Part shown: piece by piece, positions 49,852 through 58,835 of the stretch
Numbering within the stretch: position 1 is the first letter of the stretch
How the letters are laid out: the number at the start of each line of letters is the position of its first letter
Position numbers and translations under genes: made by a program
Notes under the pieces: generated by a model
What the model was told of the DNA's origin: nothing
Seen by the model: only the letters and a program-made list of their open reading frames with translations
Databases searched by the model: none
Assembly (NCBI RefSeq): GCF_001612725.1
Contig: NZ_BDAZ01000021.1
Coordinates: forward strand, 1 to 64,000
DNA from: Nocardia anaemiae NBRC 100462
Lineage (GTDB): Bacteria > Actinomycetota > Actinomycetes > Mycobacteriales > Mycobacteriaceae
Direction of reading: 5' to 3'
Length of the DNA stretch: 64,000 nucleotides

Positions 49852-51075
49852 TCAGCCACGACTTGCCGCGGACCGCGGCCGGGAGACAACGCCTCGGGCG
49901 TACGGGGACTCGATTTCCGTTTGCACATACCCCAATTCGGCAAGCACCTCATCGGTGTCCTCACCGACATGGGGTGCCCTCTTCCGCACGCGGTCCGGTC
50001 CGCCTTTGTCGAACTGAACGACCCACCCGCGCTGTTGCTCGGTACCGCCGCCGTCAGGGAGATCAACCGTCTGCCACCAGCCGCGCTCCCGTAGGTACGG
50101 GTCGTTCAGCAGCTCTTCGCCGCTGTTGATCGGAACAGCATCGAGGCCGGCTGCTTGTAGTACCGCAACTGCGGCCTCGCGCGTGCGGTCTGCCGCCCAC
50201 CGGTCCGTCGCGGAACGAAGCGCGGCCACTTCGACATCGCCGTCGGGATCACCGCTGAGATCGGCCGCGACGATCGTTGCAAGACGCTCGCGCGTGGCGG
50301 CTGAGGGCACAGAGATCGCGAACCATCGATCTTCGCCGGAACACCGCGAAACCCATTCGGCCCTGCCAGGCTCGGCATTGCCGGAAGGACCCGGTGCCGC
50401 ACCGGTCAGGGAAGTCTCGAGGATCCACTCGCCGAGCAGACTCGTCACCACCTCGCGCTGCGACAAATCCACCCATCGCGGTCTCCCATCTGCGCGTGAG
50501 GCCATCACAGCGGCGAGGATGACCGCGGGAGAGATCGTGTTCGCCGTTTGGTCGGGATAGTTGACACGGCCGCTCGACCAGGTCGGCGTGGACTCGTCGT
50601 AACCCGTCACCGACATCATCCCGCCGAGCGCGTCGAGCGTAGTACCGAACGAGGTGTACCCACGATCGGGTCCGGTCGCGCCCTGGCTGGATATCGAGAC
50701 CAGCACGATGTTGCTGCGGATATCGATCAGATCCTTGAATCCCAGACCGAGCCGCTCGACCACACCGCGGCGGAAATTCTCCACCACGACGTCGCTGTCG
50801 GCGATGAGGCGCCGCACCACTTCATGACCTTCGGGGGCCTTGAGATTCACGGACAAACCACGCTTGTTGCGATTCGCCACGCGGAATGGCGGGAAGTCGA
50901 GGTCGGTAGACCCGCCCTGGTCACCGGTGAATCCGAGACGGTACATATCCGGGCGGTCTTCGCTCTCGATCTTGACGACATCGGCACCGAAGTCCCCGAG
51001 AACCTGTGTTGCCCCCGCGCCCGCCGTGACGATGGAGAGATCGGCCACTTTCAGGCCGTCGAGCATTCCGCTCAT
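49852..51075 (-). CDS. CaiB/BaiF (family III) CoA transferase, first of tandem pair
   Basis: ATG 51075 gives 407 residues: GMLDGLKVADLSIVTAGAGA, LGDFGADVVKIESEDRPDMY, VANRNKRGLSVNLKAPEGHE, then VENFRRGVVERLGLGFKDLI and SSQGATGPDRGYTSFGTTLD, all typical of the family. It transfers CoA between acids or activates an acid for beta-oxidation. The ATGA overlap with the upstream gene, another family member, suggests a heteromeric enzyme or two consecutive CoA transfers. The neighbouring crotonase and thiolase would act on its product. Confidence 0.92.
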   Translation of the reverse strand: MSGMLDGLKVADLSIVTAGAGATQVLGDFGADVVKIESEDRPDMYRLGFTGDQGGSTDLDFPPFRVANRNKRGLSVNLKAPEGHEVVRRLIADSDVVVENFRRGVVERLGLGFKDLIDIRSNIVLVSISSQGATGPDRGYTSFGTTLDALGGMMSVTGYDESTPTWSSGRVNYPDQTANTISPAVILAAVMASRADGRPRWVDLSQREVVTSLLGEWILETSLTGAAPGPSGNAEPGRAEWVSRCSGEDRWFAISVPSAATRERLATIVAADLSGDPDGDVEVAALRSATDRWAADRTREAAVAVLQAAGLDAVPINSGEELLNDPYLRERGWWQTVDLPDGGGTEQQRGWVVQFDKGGPDRVRKRAPHVGEDTDEVLAELGYVQTEIESPYARGVVSRPRSAASRG

Positions 51076-52208
51076 GCGACATTCACTTCCGAACCAGCAT
51101 CGTCGGATGTCAGGATCTGCCACGGTGCGTCCGGTATTTCTCCGGCTCCTACACCATCGATCTCGACACTCTGAAAAAACTTGCGGGAGCGGGCCTGCGG
51201 CGATGTCAGCAGGTCGCTCATCGTAGCGACGTGGCCCGCGGGGATCCCCCGTGACTGCGCGCGATGGTAGAGGTCCGTCTTCGACAACGTGCGGGTTGTC
51301 TCCTCGATGACAGCGGCGAGTTCAGCCTGGTGCTGAGCCCGAGCGGCCGGATCTTTGAACCGGTCCTCGTCCAGCCGCGGGTCGCCGACGATCTTCTTGA
51401 CGTCGTCCCAATGCGGGGGGGTGAAGAACATCGCAAAGTGGCCGTCACGCGTCCGGACCACCACCGGACCGCCGCCGTCCTGTCCACGACGCTCGCGGGG
51501 GCGCCCTGCTTGTGTGGCGCTGGCGATCTTCCATTCGAGGTGCGCCACCGACTCGAAGTCCGACGTCGTGAAGAATGCACCCTCGCCTGTGTTCTGTCGC
51601 CGGAACAGGCCGATCATCACCCCATCGAGCGCCAAGAGGCCGGTCGTCGCCTGCATCACATGGCCGCCGAGCCGCACCGGCTCGCGTTCCATAACACCGA
51701 TGACATTCATCAAGCCGCCGGCGGCCTGTGCCAACAACTCGCTCCCATGCAAGCGTGTGTAGGGCCCGGAATCACCCCAATGCGTGATCTGACCGATCAC
51801 TGCGCGCGAGGCGGTCTCGCGAATGTGCGCAACCGGCACACCGAAGCCTTCCCACTCTGCGCTCGTCCCCGCGATCAGCACGACGTCCGCTTCGTCCAGT
51901 AGCAGTTCGAGTCGACCACGACCGTCAGCGGATCCCAGATCGATCGAGACCAGGTTTTTGCCATGGTGTAACCACTCGGCGACGGCCGATCGAGTGTTGT
52001 CACCCTCGCCGATCAGTGGAGCGAGATCGGCTGTCTCGGTGGGTGCTCCGACCGGGAGCACCCGAGTCACTTGCGCGCCGAGCCGTTCCAGGTATCGCCC
52101 AGCCGTTCCGGTCGCGACGGTGTCCCCCAGCTCGAGCACCTTCGTCGATGCGGGAAGCAGGGCTGTCCGCCGCTCGCCCGAGGATCGGATGCTCTCAGCA
52201 TTGCTCAT
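51072..52208 (-). CDS. CaiB/BaiF (family III) CoA transferase, second of tandem pair
   Basis: ATG 52208 is chosen because CGGAG lies at normal distance; ATG 52214 is too close to it. The 378-residue product has the family layout but diverged: STKVLELGDTVATGTAGRYL, ERLGAQVTRVLPVGAPTETA, NLVSIDLGSADGRGRLELLL, then GQITHWGDSGPYTRLHGSEL. It shares limited identity with the partner at 49852, so both probably descend from an old duplication and may form a heterodimer, as known for some benzylsuccinate or bile-acid CoA transferases. That pairing is inferred from the ATGA overlap. Confidence 0.88.
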   Translation of the reverse strand: MSNAESIRSSGERRTALLPASTKVLELGDTVATGTAGRYLERLGAQVTRVLPVGAPTETADLAPLIGEGDNTRSAVAEWLHHGKNLVSIDLGSADGRGRLELLLDEADVVLIAGTSAEWEGFGVPVAHIRETASRAVIGQITHWGDSGPYTRLHGSELLAQAAGGLMNVIGVMEREPVRLGGHVMQATTGLLALDGVMIGLFRRQNTGEGAFFTTSDFESVAHLEWKIASATQAGRPRERRGQDGGGPVVVRTRDGHFAMFFTPPHWDDVKKIVGDPRLDEDRFKDPAARAQHQAELAAVIEETTRTLSKTDLYHRAQSRGIPAGHVATMSDLLTSPQARSRKFFQSVEIDGVGAGEIPDAPWQILTSDDAGSEVNVA

Positions 52209-52234
52209 ACTCATCTCCGAATCCGCGAGTCGTC

Positions 52235-53053
52235 TCAGGCGCCCTGACCGATGGTCCGGTTGCCCTGCACGAAGTTGCTCAACCCCTGCTTCGTCGCATC
52301 GCTCTGGCTCCGAATGACCAGGTTGGTGATCTGGCAGTAGTCCATCGCCTCGTCCCAGGTCAGATCCTCCATACGCTGGAGAGTCTTCTTGCCCCAGTCG
52401 AGGGCCACCGCGTCGAACCCGGCCAGCTGCTCGGCCAGGGCGACCGCCTCGGCGAGCAGTTGATCGTCGGGCACGACCCTGTTGACGATCGCCATGCGGT
52501 ATGCCTCGTGTGCGTCCACACGGCGAGCGGTGAGAATCAATTCGGCCGCGTGCTTGGGCGCCATGCGCTTCGCAGCGGCGGGCCCAGCCTGCAGCGGGAA
52601 CCCGCCGAAGCCCATCTCCGGCGCACCAATCTTCGCGGACTCCGCCGCGATCGCCAGGTCGCAGCTGTGAATCAAGGTCGATCCACCGCCGAGCGCATAC
52701 CCGTTGACCGCGGCGATGAATACCGCACCGTGAGCCCGAATCTGAGCCTGGATCGCCGTCCAGAGGTGCGTCTCCTGGCTGGTCCGATTCGCAAAGAACT
52801 CAGCACTTTTCGCCGCTTCGGACAGGTCCATACCGGCGCAGAACGACGGCCCCGTACCAGTCAGGACCACTGCCTTCTTGCCACGCACCTCCTGGAGCGC
52901 TTCCTGGAAGCGAGCGAGCGAGTCGAAGCTCATCGCATTGCGCTTCTCCGGACGGTTGATCGTGAGGATCGCGTAATTACCGCGATCATCAACCTGGACC
53001 AGTTCCTGATACGGCGTCTGAGGCTTCTCGGTCTTGCCAGTGGAATCCGACAT
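52235..53053 (-). CDS. Enoyl-CoA hydratase/isomerase (crotonase) family protein
   Basis: ATG 53053 follows GAGGA. The 272-residue product has the crotonase fold: LTINRPEKRNAMSFDSLARF, the oxyanion loop GPSFCAGMDLSEAAKSAEFF, and AVNGYALGGGSTLIHSCDLA, AESAKIGAPEMGFGGFPLQ. The second catalytic glutamate (GAPE) is present, but the position that carries the first catalytic glutamate in classical hydratases (GGGCEL) reads GGGSTL. It may therefore act as an isomerase, lyase or hydrolase rather than a plain hydratase. It is the promoter-proximal gene of the - strand unit leading through both CoA transferases. Confidence 0.9.
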   Translation of the reverse strand: MSDSTGKTEKPQTPYQELVQVDDRGNYAILTINRPEKRNAMSFDSLARFQEALQEVRGKKAVVLTGTGPSFCAGMDLSEAAKSAEFFANRTSQETHLWTAIQAQIRAHGAVFIAAVNGYALGGGSTLIHSCDLAIAAESAKIGAPEMGFGGFPLQAGPAAAKRMAPKHAAELILTARRVDAHEAYRMAIVNRVVPDDQLLAEAVALAEQLAGFDAVALDWGKKTLQRMEDLTWDEAMDYCQITNLVIRSQSDATKQGLSNFVQGNRTIGQGA

Positions 53054-53371
53054 GTAGGTCCTCGCAATCGGCGACATCGCCGATGACCTTGCCGACCAGC
53101 CCTGCACAGGCTGCAGCACGCCATCGCGCGGGAAGTTTTGTAGTACGTAATACCGTATACTCTTTAGACCGCCTGTCAATGGGTGTACTCAATGGCATGC
53201 GGCGGCCGACGAACGCGCGCGAGACGCCCGAAGGGCGGCCGCGGGTAGGCACCGATCACGCTGCGCACGAACAACCGCTATGTTCGAAAAGGCACAGAGT
53301 CGGACGATTCGGTCCTGAGTACCAGGCCGATCCGAAGATCCGAGTCGGGCGGGGCAGGAGAGACGACGAAA
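53054..53371. other. Divergent promoter region between crotonase operon and TetR gene
   Basis: No gene seen. An AT-rich block at 53138-53166 (TTGTAGTACGTAATACCGTA, then TACTCTTTAG) with TACG/CGTA half-sites is a good candidate for a promoter and regulator site for the crotonase gene. The TetR-type gene to the right points away and is the natural candidate regulator. Confidence 0.4.
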
Positions 53372-53973
53372 ATGACGCGGGAGGCGAAGCGCCGTACTCC
53401 GAGCCGATGGGGTGAGGGCGCTGTACTGCGCGAGGAGATACTTTCCGCCGCCGCGCGCCTGCTCGCCGAATCCGGCAGGGAGGGCGATCTTTCATTGCGC
53501 GCAGTCGCCCGCGAAGTCGGCATCTCCGCACCGAGCATCTACCACCACTTCAAGGACCGCACCGAACTGGTCGCCGAAGTAACACGACGCGCCTACGCGC
53601 GGCTGATCGAGGAGTTACAACAAGTCAGTGCGGCCGAGGACGATCCACGCCGGGCACTGCAGGCAATGGCGCAGGTCTACTGCCAGTTCGCCATCGACAA
53701 TCCCAGGCACTATCGACTGATGTTCGGGATAGAGCGCGTCGAGAACACCGATGAGGACACCCCGTATTCGAACTGGTGCGGGTGTGGAACGAAGCCGTCG
53801 CAGCTCACCGCGGCGGTGATCCCCGACTCGAGGAGAACGTCCGAGTCGCCAGGCTCCTTCGTGCCTCATTGCACGGGATCGTCGCGCTGGCCGTGTCCGT
53901 ACCGTTCCCGATCGATCGACGGACTATGACTGAGACCGCAGACGACCTGCTTACTCTCGCACTTCAGCGCTGA
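53372..53973 (+). pseudogene. TetR-family regulator split by a one-base frameshift
   Basis: ATG 53372 opens a TetR frame with an intact helix-turn-helix (REEILSAAARLLAESGREGD, LSLRAVAREVGISAPSIYHH, FKDRTELVAEVTRRAYARL) and the start of the ligand domain (QVYCQFAIDNPRHYRLMFGI). Near 53770 the coding bias moves to the frame one base earlier, which reads VRVWNEAVAAHRGGDPRLEE, NVRVARLLRASLHGIVALAV, PIDRRTMTETADDLLTLALQ and stops at 53973. Together they would be a normal about 200-residue TetR. As written it ends early at 53929 with a nonsense tail. The DNA-binding domain is unaffected, so a truncated repressor could still bind DNA. Confidence 0.75.
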
Positions 53974-54258
53974 CTGCTCCTATCTGGTAACACATTCGCA
54001 GACCTGCCGACCAGGAAGTACAGGCGGAAAGGTTCGCGGGTTCCATTGCGTCCCAGCCATTTCGGCTCTCGATTGCAGCTCCTCATCGATTCGGAGCGCT
54101 GAGTGGCACGCGGGTACGGATCGAGTTGTGCGGCCTCGGACCACTGGACCGCAGCATGCCCCGACGCGGTGGTGATCTCGGAAACCACTGTCCCGAGCCG
54201 GAATTCCACGCCATGACCATCATGAACTCGCACGAGCTCGGGCGGCGGTCACTCCGGC
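53964..54258 (-). pseudogene. Fragment of a ferredoxin reductase
   Basis: Downstream of the ferredoxin gene on the same strand, a coding-like frame reads PPELVRVHDGHGVEFRLGTV, VSEITTASGHAAV. This matches the middle of FAD-dependent ferredoxin reductases (the 'lHrahGVefRlGtgV' block), with no N-terminal FAD loop and no C-terminus. The remaining codons to TGA 53964 have weaker bias. It is best read as the remnant of the reductase that once completed the P450-ferredoxin-reductase set. It overlaps the end of the TetR gene on the other strand by ten bases. Confidence 0.45.
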
Positions 54259-54273
54259 CGCCGAGCGCCACGC

Positions 54274-54495
54274 TCATGATCCGACCTGGTTCGCCGATGG
54301 ACTTTGCCCGGTCGGGCGAATCGCCGCAGCCGGGCAGATGACGGCGGCCTCCGGCACAGCGTCGTGCTGATCAAGGCCAGGAGTGTCCTGCCGCAGGATC
54401 ACGATGCCAGCGTCATCCTGATCGAAGACCTCCGGTGCGGTCATGACGCATTGTCCCGATCTGACACATCTCAGCCGGTCGACTTCCACGTGCAC
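54274..54495 (-). CDS. [3Fe-4S]-type ferredoxin for P450
   Basis: The 73-residue product has three cysteines in the P450-ferredoxin pattern: LRCVRSGQCV (C10 and C16) and VICPAAAI (C54). Three ligands fit a [3Fe-4S] cluster. It would pass electrons to the P450 encoded 21 bases upstream on the same strand and possibly to the other two P450s in this window. The reductase that should follow is only a fragment, so another reductase must supply electrons. Confidence 0.88.
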   Translation of the reverse strand: MHVEVDRLRCVRSGQCVMTAPEVFDQDDAGIVILRQDTPGLDQHDAVPEAAVICPAAAIRPTGQSPSANQVGS

Positions 54496-54516
54496 GAGCG
54501 GTTCTCCTTCGACCGG

Positions 54517-55746
54517 CTACCAGGTGACCGGGAGTTCGTAGACCCCATACACGATCCCGTCGTGCTTGAAACTCACCTGCTCGACATCGGTAGCCAAGGC
54601 GAGAGTCGGAATACGCGAGTACAGGGACTTGTACGCGATCTGCAATTCGAGACGTGCCAGGGGTTGCCCCAGGCATTGATGAATGCCGAAGCCGAACGCG
54701 ATGTGGCGGCGGGCATCTCGGGTGTTATCCAAGCGGTCGGGATCCGGGAACGCCTCGGGGTCACGGTTCGCGATGTCGTTGGCGACGATCACCCCATCCC
54801 CCGCACGAATTGTGTGCCCATCGATCTCGATATCCTCCAGTGCGACGCGACGACGTCCGGAATGGGTGATGCTCAGGTACCGCAACAACTCCTCGACCGC
54901 CCGCTCGACCACGTTCGGTTCGTCGCTGTCGCGGATCAGCACGAGCTGATCCGGATTTTGCAGCAGGGCAACGGTTCCCAGCGAAATCATGTTTGCGGTG
55001 GTCTCATGGCCCGCACTCAGCAGCAGCGTGCCCATCTGGGCGGCCTCTCGCCGGGTCAACTCTCCGGTTGCGACACGCTCGGTCGCCAGCATGGAGAGGA
55101 CATCGTCGGCCGGGTCGGCCAACTTGGCTGTCAGCAAATCGTCGAGATAATCAGTGAGCGTCTCCGTCGCGTCGAGCACCTCATCGGGACTCGAATCGCG
55201 CCGAACGATCACCCTGGTGTTGGTCTGGAACAGCTCGTGATCCGCGTACGGGACGCCCAGCAACGCGGAGATGATCAGCCTCGGAACCGGCAGCGCGAAC
55301 ACCTCCACCAGATCGACAGGCTTCGGGCCGGCCAACATCCCATCGATGAGATCGTCGACGATCCTCTGTACCTCCGGCCGCATCGCCCGCATTCGCTTGA
55401 CAACGAACGGCCCGGTCACCATCCGACGCATTCGCGCATGTTCCGGATCATCCATTTGCAGGAAGGTCCGGCGAACCTGGTCACTTGCCTTGCCACCCGG
55501 ACTGCGGCGCGGGAAGAGCGTCCGGGTCGAATCGGAACTGATCCTCGGATCGCTCAGCAAGGCACGCGCGTGATCGTGGCGAGTGATCAGCCATGGTGCA
55601 CTGCCATCCCAGATCCGCACGCGAGACACCGGATGTTCCGGCAACAGCGCTCGCAGCGCGGGCGGCGGATCGAATGGGCACCCTGCCGCGCGCGGCGAAG
55701 GATGTTCAGGCCGAACAGGATTGGCATCAGTGAGGATTTCGGTCAC
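54517..55746 (-). CDS. Cytochrome P450
   Basis: GTG 55746 follows GGAGGTGACAG. The 409-residue product has the I-helix LLSAGHETTANMISLGT, E-x-x-R in VEELLRYLSIT, and the heme loop IAFGFGIHQCLGQPLARLEL. The N-terminal PEHPSPRAAGCPFDPPPALR and the general layout resemble the actinobacterial CYP105-like group of versatile monooxygenases, though this is by eye. It forms a unit with the ferredoxin gene directly downstream. A 13-bp palindrome lies 40-52 bases upstream of the start and may be its operator. Confidence 0.92.
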   Translation of the reverse strand: MTEILTDANPVRPEHPSPRAAGCPFDPPPALRALLPEHPVSRVRIWDGSAPWLITRHDHARALLSDPRISSDSTRTLFPRRSPGGKASDQVRRTFLQMDDPEHARMRRMVTGPFVVKRMRAMRPEVQRIVDDLIDGMLAGPKPVDLVEVFALPVPRLIISALLGVPYADHELFQTNTRVIVRRDSSPDEVLDATETLTDYLDDLLTAKLADPADDVLSMLATERVATGELTRREAAQMGTLLLSAGHETTANMISLGTVALLQNPDQLVLIRDSDEPNVVERAVEELLRYLSITHSGRRRVALEDIEIDGHTIRAGDGVIVANDIANRDPEAFPDPDRLDNTRDARRHIAFGFGIHQCLGQPLARLELQIAYKSLYSRIPTLALATDVEQVSFKHDGIVYGVYELPVTW

Positions 55747-55785
55747 CTGTCACCTCCGGAAGGAGAGGAGCGATACCCTACTTGC

Positions 55786-55798
55786 CTAACAGTGTTAG
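55786..55798. promoter_or_regulatory. Palindrome upstream of the P450 gene
   Basis: CTAACA-G-TGTTAG is a perfect 13-bp palindrome, 40 bases upstream of the P450 start. The size and symmetry suit a TetR-type operator overlapping the promoter. Confidence 0.5.
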
Positions 55799-55828
55799 TA
55801 CATATTCGCGACGACAAGACCGAGCCGA

Positions 55829-55846
55829 GCGGGCTAGCTAGCCCGC
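55829..55846. promoter_or_regulatory. 18-bp perfect palindrome
   Basis: GCGGGCTAG/CTAGCCCGC reads the same on both strands with no spacer. It lies 83-100 bases upstream of the P450 start. Perfect spacer-free symmetry suits a protein site better than a terminator hairpin. Confidence 0.45.
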
Positions 55847-56513
55847 CGTTACACAGCCTTCGAACCACTTACGCCAGAGCGCTTTTCACTGATCATCCCC
55901 ACCATCGGCAACGTCGCGGCGGCAGCGGCGGCCACGCGCCGGCACCTCCCGGAGAACAAGTAGGCAAACACGGGCCGGATTGATCTCCCCTGCAGCGGCC
56001 GTGAACAGACAGGCCCACCGGCGAGAGCCCCCGGCAGACCAGTTCGGTCATCGTTCGACGGCCAGCGTTGTTCGCCGCACCGCGTCGGCAATTACAAAAC
56101 CACCGGACGAGCACACCCACGGTTTGCACCTTAGGCGCACTCAATTGCATGGGCAGAACACAGGGATGAGGTCGCGATGCGCCCTTCCAATGCCTGGCCA
56201 GGACCTATTTTCAGAACATGTCATGACGGTATGGCAGCCAGACTTGACGCTTATGAGTATCCTGATTTGTACCGCGGTGCTGCTGCCTCTTCCGGGCGCG
56301 CGGTGCGCGGTCACCGAGATGAGAGGGCACGGACGTGACGGTTGGACAGTCGTTGCAGATTCGACCGTTGCACGGCGTCGGCACAGCGTCCGGTCGCGGT
56401 GCGCGGTACGCCGAAGAGCTCCGGGCATGCCATACCACCCCAGGAGCGGTAGGCCGTCCCCTCGAACCGCTCGATAACCGAGCTGAAAACGTAGTCGAGA
56501 AAGGGAACCATCC

Positions 56514-57770
56514 GTGACGACCCCGCAGGCCGCAGCTTCGACGTCGGCAATACCCGCACACGTCCCACCTGAACTCGTCGTGGACTACGACCCGCAGAAC
56601 GGTCCGGAGGTCATGGCGTTTCCCCCTGCCGCTCTCAACGCCTTCCGGGACAAGCCGATCTTCTACACGCCCTTCGGCGGCGGGTTCTGGGTACTGACGC
56701 GATTCAACGACATCAGAGATGCCTTCCAGAACTACACGGCATTCCCGCAATGGGGGACGGTGACGCCCAACTGGACGGGGCGCCAACACATCCCGCTGCG
56801 ACTCAACCCGCCTGAGCATCACAAGTACCGCCGGATGCTGATGCCGATGTTCTCACCGAACCGGCTGAAGAGTCTCGAGTCCATCATCCGGCGGACTGCG
56901 CACGAACGACTGGCCCGCATCGCACCGACTGGCCGATGCGAATTCATGAGCGACTTCGCTCTGCTACTGCCGGCGGCGACTTACTGTCACCTCCTGGGAC
57001 TCCCACCGGAGCACTTCGCGCACTTCAACCAGTTGTCCTACGATCTGGTGTTCGGTGCCGAAGATGTGCGACGGACACAGGGAGCGGGGGCAGGCGCGGC
57101 GTTCCGGAAGAACGTGGTGGAGCAGATCGATCAGATCATCACCGAGGTCATCCAACAGCGGCGCGAGGATCCCGGCGACGACATCATCAGTTTCCTGGTC
57201 GAGGCCGAACTCGATGGGAGCCGGCTCAGCGACGAGGACATCCTCAATATCGCTTCCCTTCTGTTCTTCGCGGGAACCGACTCCACCGGCTCGATGATCG
57301 GGTATTCCATGGGATTCCTCGCCAAGAACCCCGAGTACCGGCAGGAGTTGCTCGATGATCCGGCGATCATCCCGGATGCCGTCGAGGAGCTGATCCGCTT
57401 CCACGGCTTCCACCACAATGTCCGCGACGTCGCCGAGGACATCGAAATCGCCGGCGTCCAACTCAAAGCCGGCGACCGAATCCTGGTGCACACCGGCGGG
57501 GCCAACCATGACCCGGAAGCGTTCGAGAATCCCGATAAAGTCGACTTCAGTCGTTTCGAAACCAGTCACCTGACATTCGGGACCGGTATCCACCGCTGTC
57601 TCGGCGCCCCCCTTGCGAAGTTGCAGCTGCGGATAGCCCTCGAAGAGTTCAATTCCGCCATCCCGGACTACCGGTTGCCGGAGGGGCAGGCCATCAAGTA
57701 CGTCGGCGGGCAGAGCAAGGTCCAGCCGAGTCTGATACCACTCGAATTCACACCTCGCGACATCTCGTAG
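56514..57770 (+). CDS. Cytochrome P450
   Basis: The 418-residue product from GTG 56514 has the I-helix LLFFAGTDSTGSMIGYSMG, E-x-x-R in VEELIRFHGFHH, the region NHDPEAFENPDKVDFSRFET and the heme loop TFGTGIHRCLGAPLAKLQLR. It is only distantly related to the two other P450s in the window, so it is not a recent duplicate. It stands alone, followed by a strong terminator. A role in substrate hydroxylation within the catabolic region is likely, with electrons from the ferredoxin at 54.3 kb. Confidence 0.92.
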   Translation: MTTPQAAASTSAIPAHVPPELVVDYDPQNGPEVMAFPPAALNAFRDKPIFYTPFGGGFWVLTRFNDIRDAFQNYTAFPQWGTVTPNWTGRQHIPLRLNPPEHHKYRRMLMPMFSPNRLKSLESIIRRTAHERLARIAPTGRCEFMSDFALLLPAATYCHLLGLPPEHFAHFNQLSYDLVFGAEDVRRTQGAGAGAAFRKNVVEQIDQIITEVIQQRREDPGDDIISFLVEAELDGSRLSDEDILNIASLLFFAGTDSTGSMIGYSMGFLAKNPEYRQELLDDPAIIPDAVEELIRFHGFHHNVRDVAEDIEIAGVQLKAGDRILVHTGGANHDPEAFENPDKVDFSRFETSHLTFGTGIHRCLGAPLAKLQLRIALEEFNSAIPDYRLPEGQAIKYVGGQSKVQPSLIPLEFTPRDIS

Positions 57771-57855
57771 TGCACGGGCCATCGGCCCATCGAACCTCTG
57801 CCCACGTCCCGATTGCGAAATCGGGCTCGGGGCAGCCTGATTCACTCATTGAACG

Positions 57856-57890
57856 CGTGGACCCGGTTGCCCACAGCAACCGGGTCCACG
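57856..57890 (+). terminator. Strong terminator hairpin
   Basis: CGTGGACCCGGTTGC (57856-57870) pairs perfectly with 57876-57890 around a 5-base loop, 85 bases after the P450 stop. A smaller hairpin CCCGATT/AATCGGG lies at 57808-57825. Confidence 0.85.
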
Positions 57891-57950
57891 ACGGCGATGC
57901 CACACCGCGGAAGCCGTTGTATTTCGACCGATATTCGAGGAGACGAACTG

Positions 57951-58835
57951 ATGGTCGGCCCCATAGACATCCATCCACTTCGCCAGGATCCTGTCTCAGC
58001 GAATGCGATCAATACGGTCGAGGTCGGACAGCTGAGGCTTATCGCAATGTCCGATGGCTTTTTCCGTGTTCCCGAGCGCTTTCTCGGCACAGCCGAATCG
58101 CCGACCGCCGGTTACGACCACCTCGCCAACGAGCAGGGCAGTGACGTGCGGCTGCCGATCGGATGCTTCCTTGTCCCTGGCGAACGCAACACGCTCATCG
58201 ACCTGGGGGCAGGGCCAACCGATCTCGGAGGACGAGGCCTTCTGATCGGGGGACTCCTGCTCGAACACCTGGCGGCAATGGGTATGGCGCCGAGCGCGAT
58301 CCATGCGATAGCACTCAGTCATCTTCATGCTGACCACATTGGATGGCTTGCCGACGCAGCTGGAAGGCCGACATTCCCGAATGCCACCGTCTATCTAGGC
58401 CGTAGAGACTGGGAATACTTCGTGACCGGTGGCGCCGATCCGGCACCCGCGCCTCATCTCCTACACGCACTGCAGCAACTCGATCACGCGGGCAGAATCG
58501 AGCTCCTCGATAGCGAGACAGACATCGCACCGGGTGTGCGGAGCTTGCCCGCACCCGGCCATACGCCAGGACACACCTTCTACACCGTGCACGACCGCGG
58601 GGAGCGGGTGACTCTCGTAGGCGATGCCCTGTACTGCCCTGGGCAAATGCTCAGGCCGGATTGGCGCGCAGTTTCGGATGTCGACACCCGGCTGGCGACC
58701 GAAACCCTGTACCAACTCATTCGAGATCTAGCCGACTGCGGCGGCACTGCCCTCGGCTGCCATTTCCCTGGGCTGTTGGCCAGCGGATCGGATGGGCAGC
58801 GGCCAGCTGCCAAGGCTGCGGGCACAGCCCACTGA
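57951..58835 (+). CDS. Metallo-beta-lactamase-fold hydrolase
   Basis: ATG 57951 follows GAGGAGACGAACTG. The 294-residue product has the full MBL metal-binding set: SHLHADHIGWL (H-x-H-x-D-H), PAPGHTPGH, VGDALY and GCHFPG. Residues about 17-60 (TVEVGQLRLIAMSDGFFRVP) form the usual first sheet, with FLVPGERNTLIDLGAGP after it. Such enzymes hydrolyse lactones or thioesters; a lactone or CoA thioester intermediate of the catabolic route is a reasonable substrate, but nothing in the sequence fixes it. The frame upstream of this ATG lacks bias and crosses the terminator. Confidence 0.9.
   Translation: MVGPIDIHPLRQDPVSANAINTVEVGQLRLIAMSDGFFRVPERFLGTAESPTAGYDHLANEQGSDVRLPIGCFLVPGERNTLIDLGAGPTDLGGRGLLIGGLLLEHLAAMGMAPSAIHAIALSHLHADHIGWLADAAGRPTFPNATVYLGRRDWEYFVTGGADPAPAPHLLHALQQLDHAGRIELLDSETDIAPGVRSLPAPGHTPGHTFYTVHDRGERVTLVGDALYCPGQMLRPDWRAVSDVDTRLATETLYQLIRDLADCGGTALGCHFPGLLASGSDGQRPAAKAAGTAH

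Larger units (their letters stand above)
55747..56513. other. Divergent intergenic region between two P450 genes
   Basis: This about 770-base gap separates the - strand P450/ferredoxin unit and the + strand P450 and has no convincing gene. It contains two palindromes at its left end, listed separately. The + strand P450 has GAGAAAGGG just ahead of its GTG. Confidence 0.5.

Noticed and set aside
54304..55983. 559-codon open frame on the + strand across the P450 and ferredoxin genes
   Set aside because: It is antisense to two well-supported genes with catalytic motifs; such long mirror frames are common in high-GC DNA.
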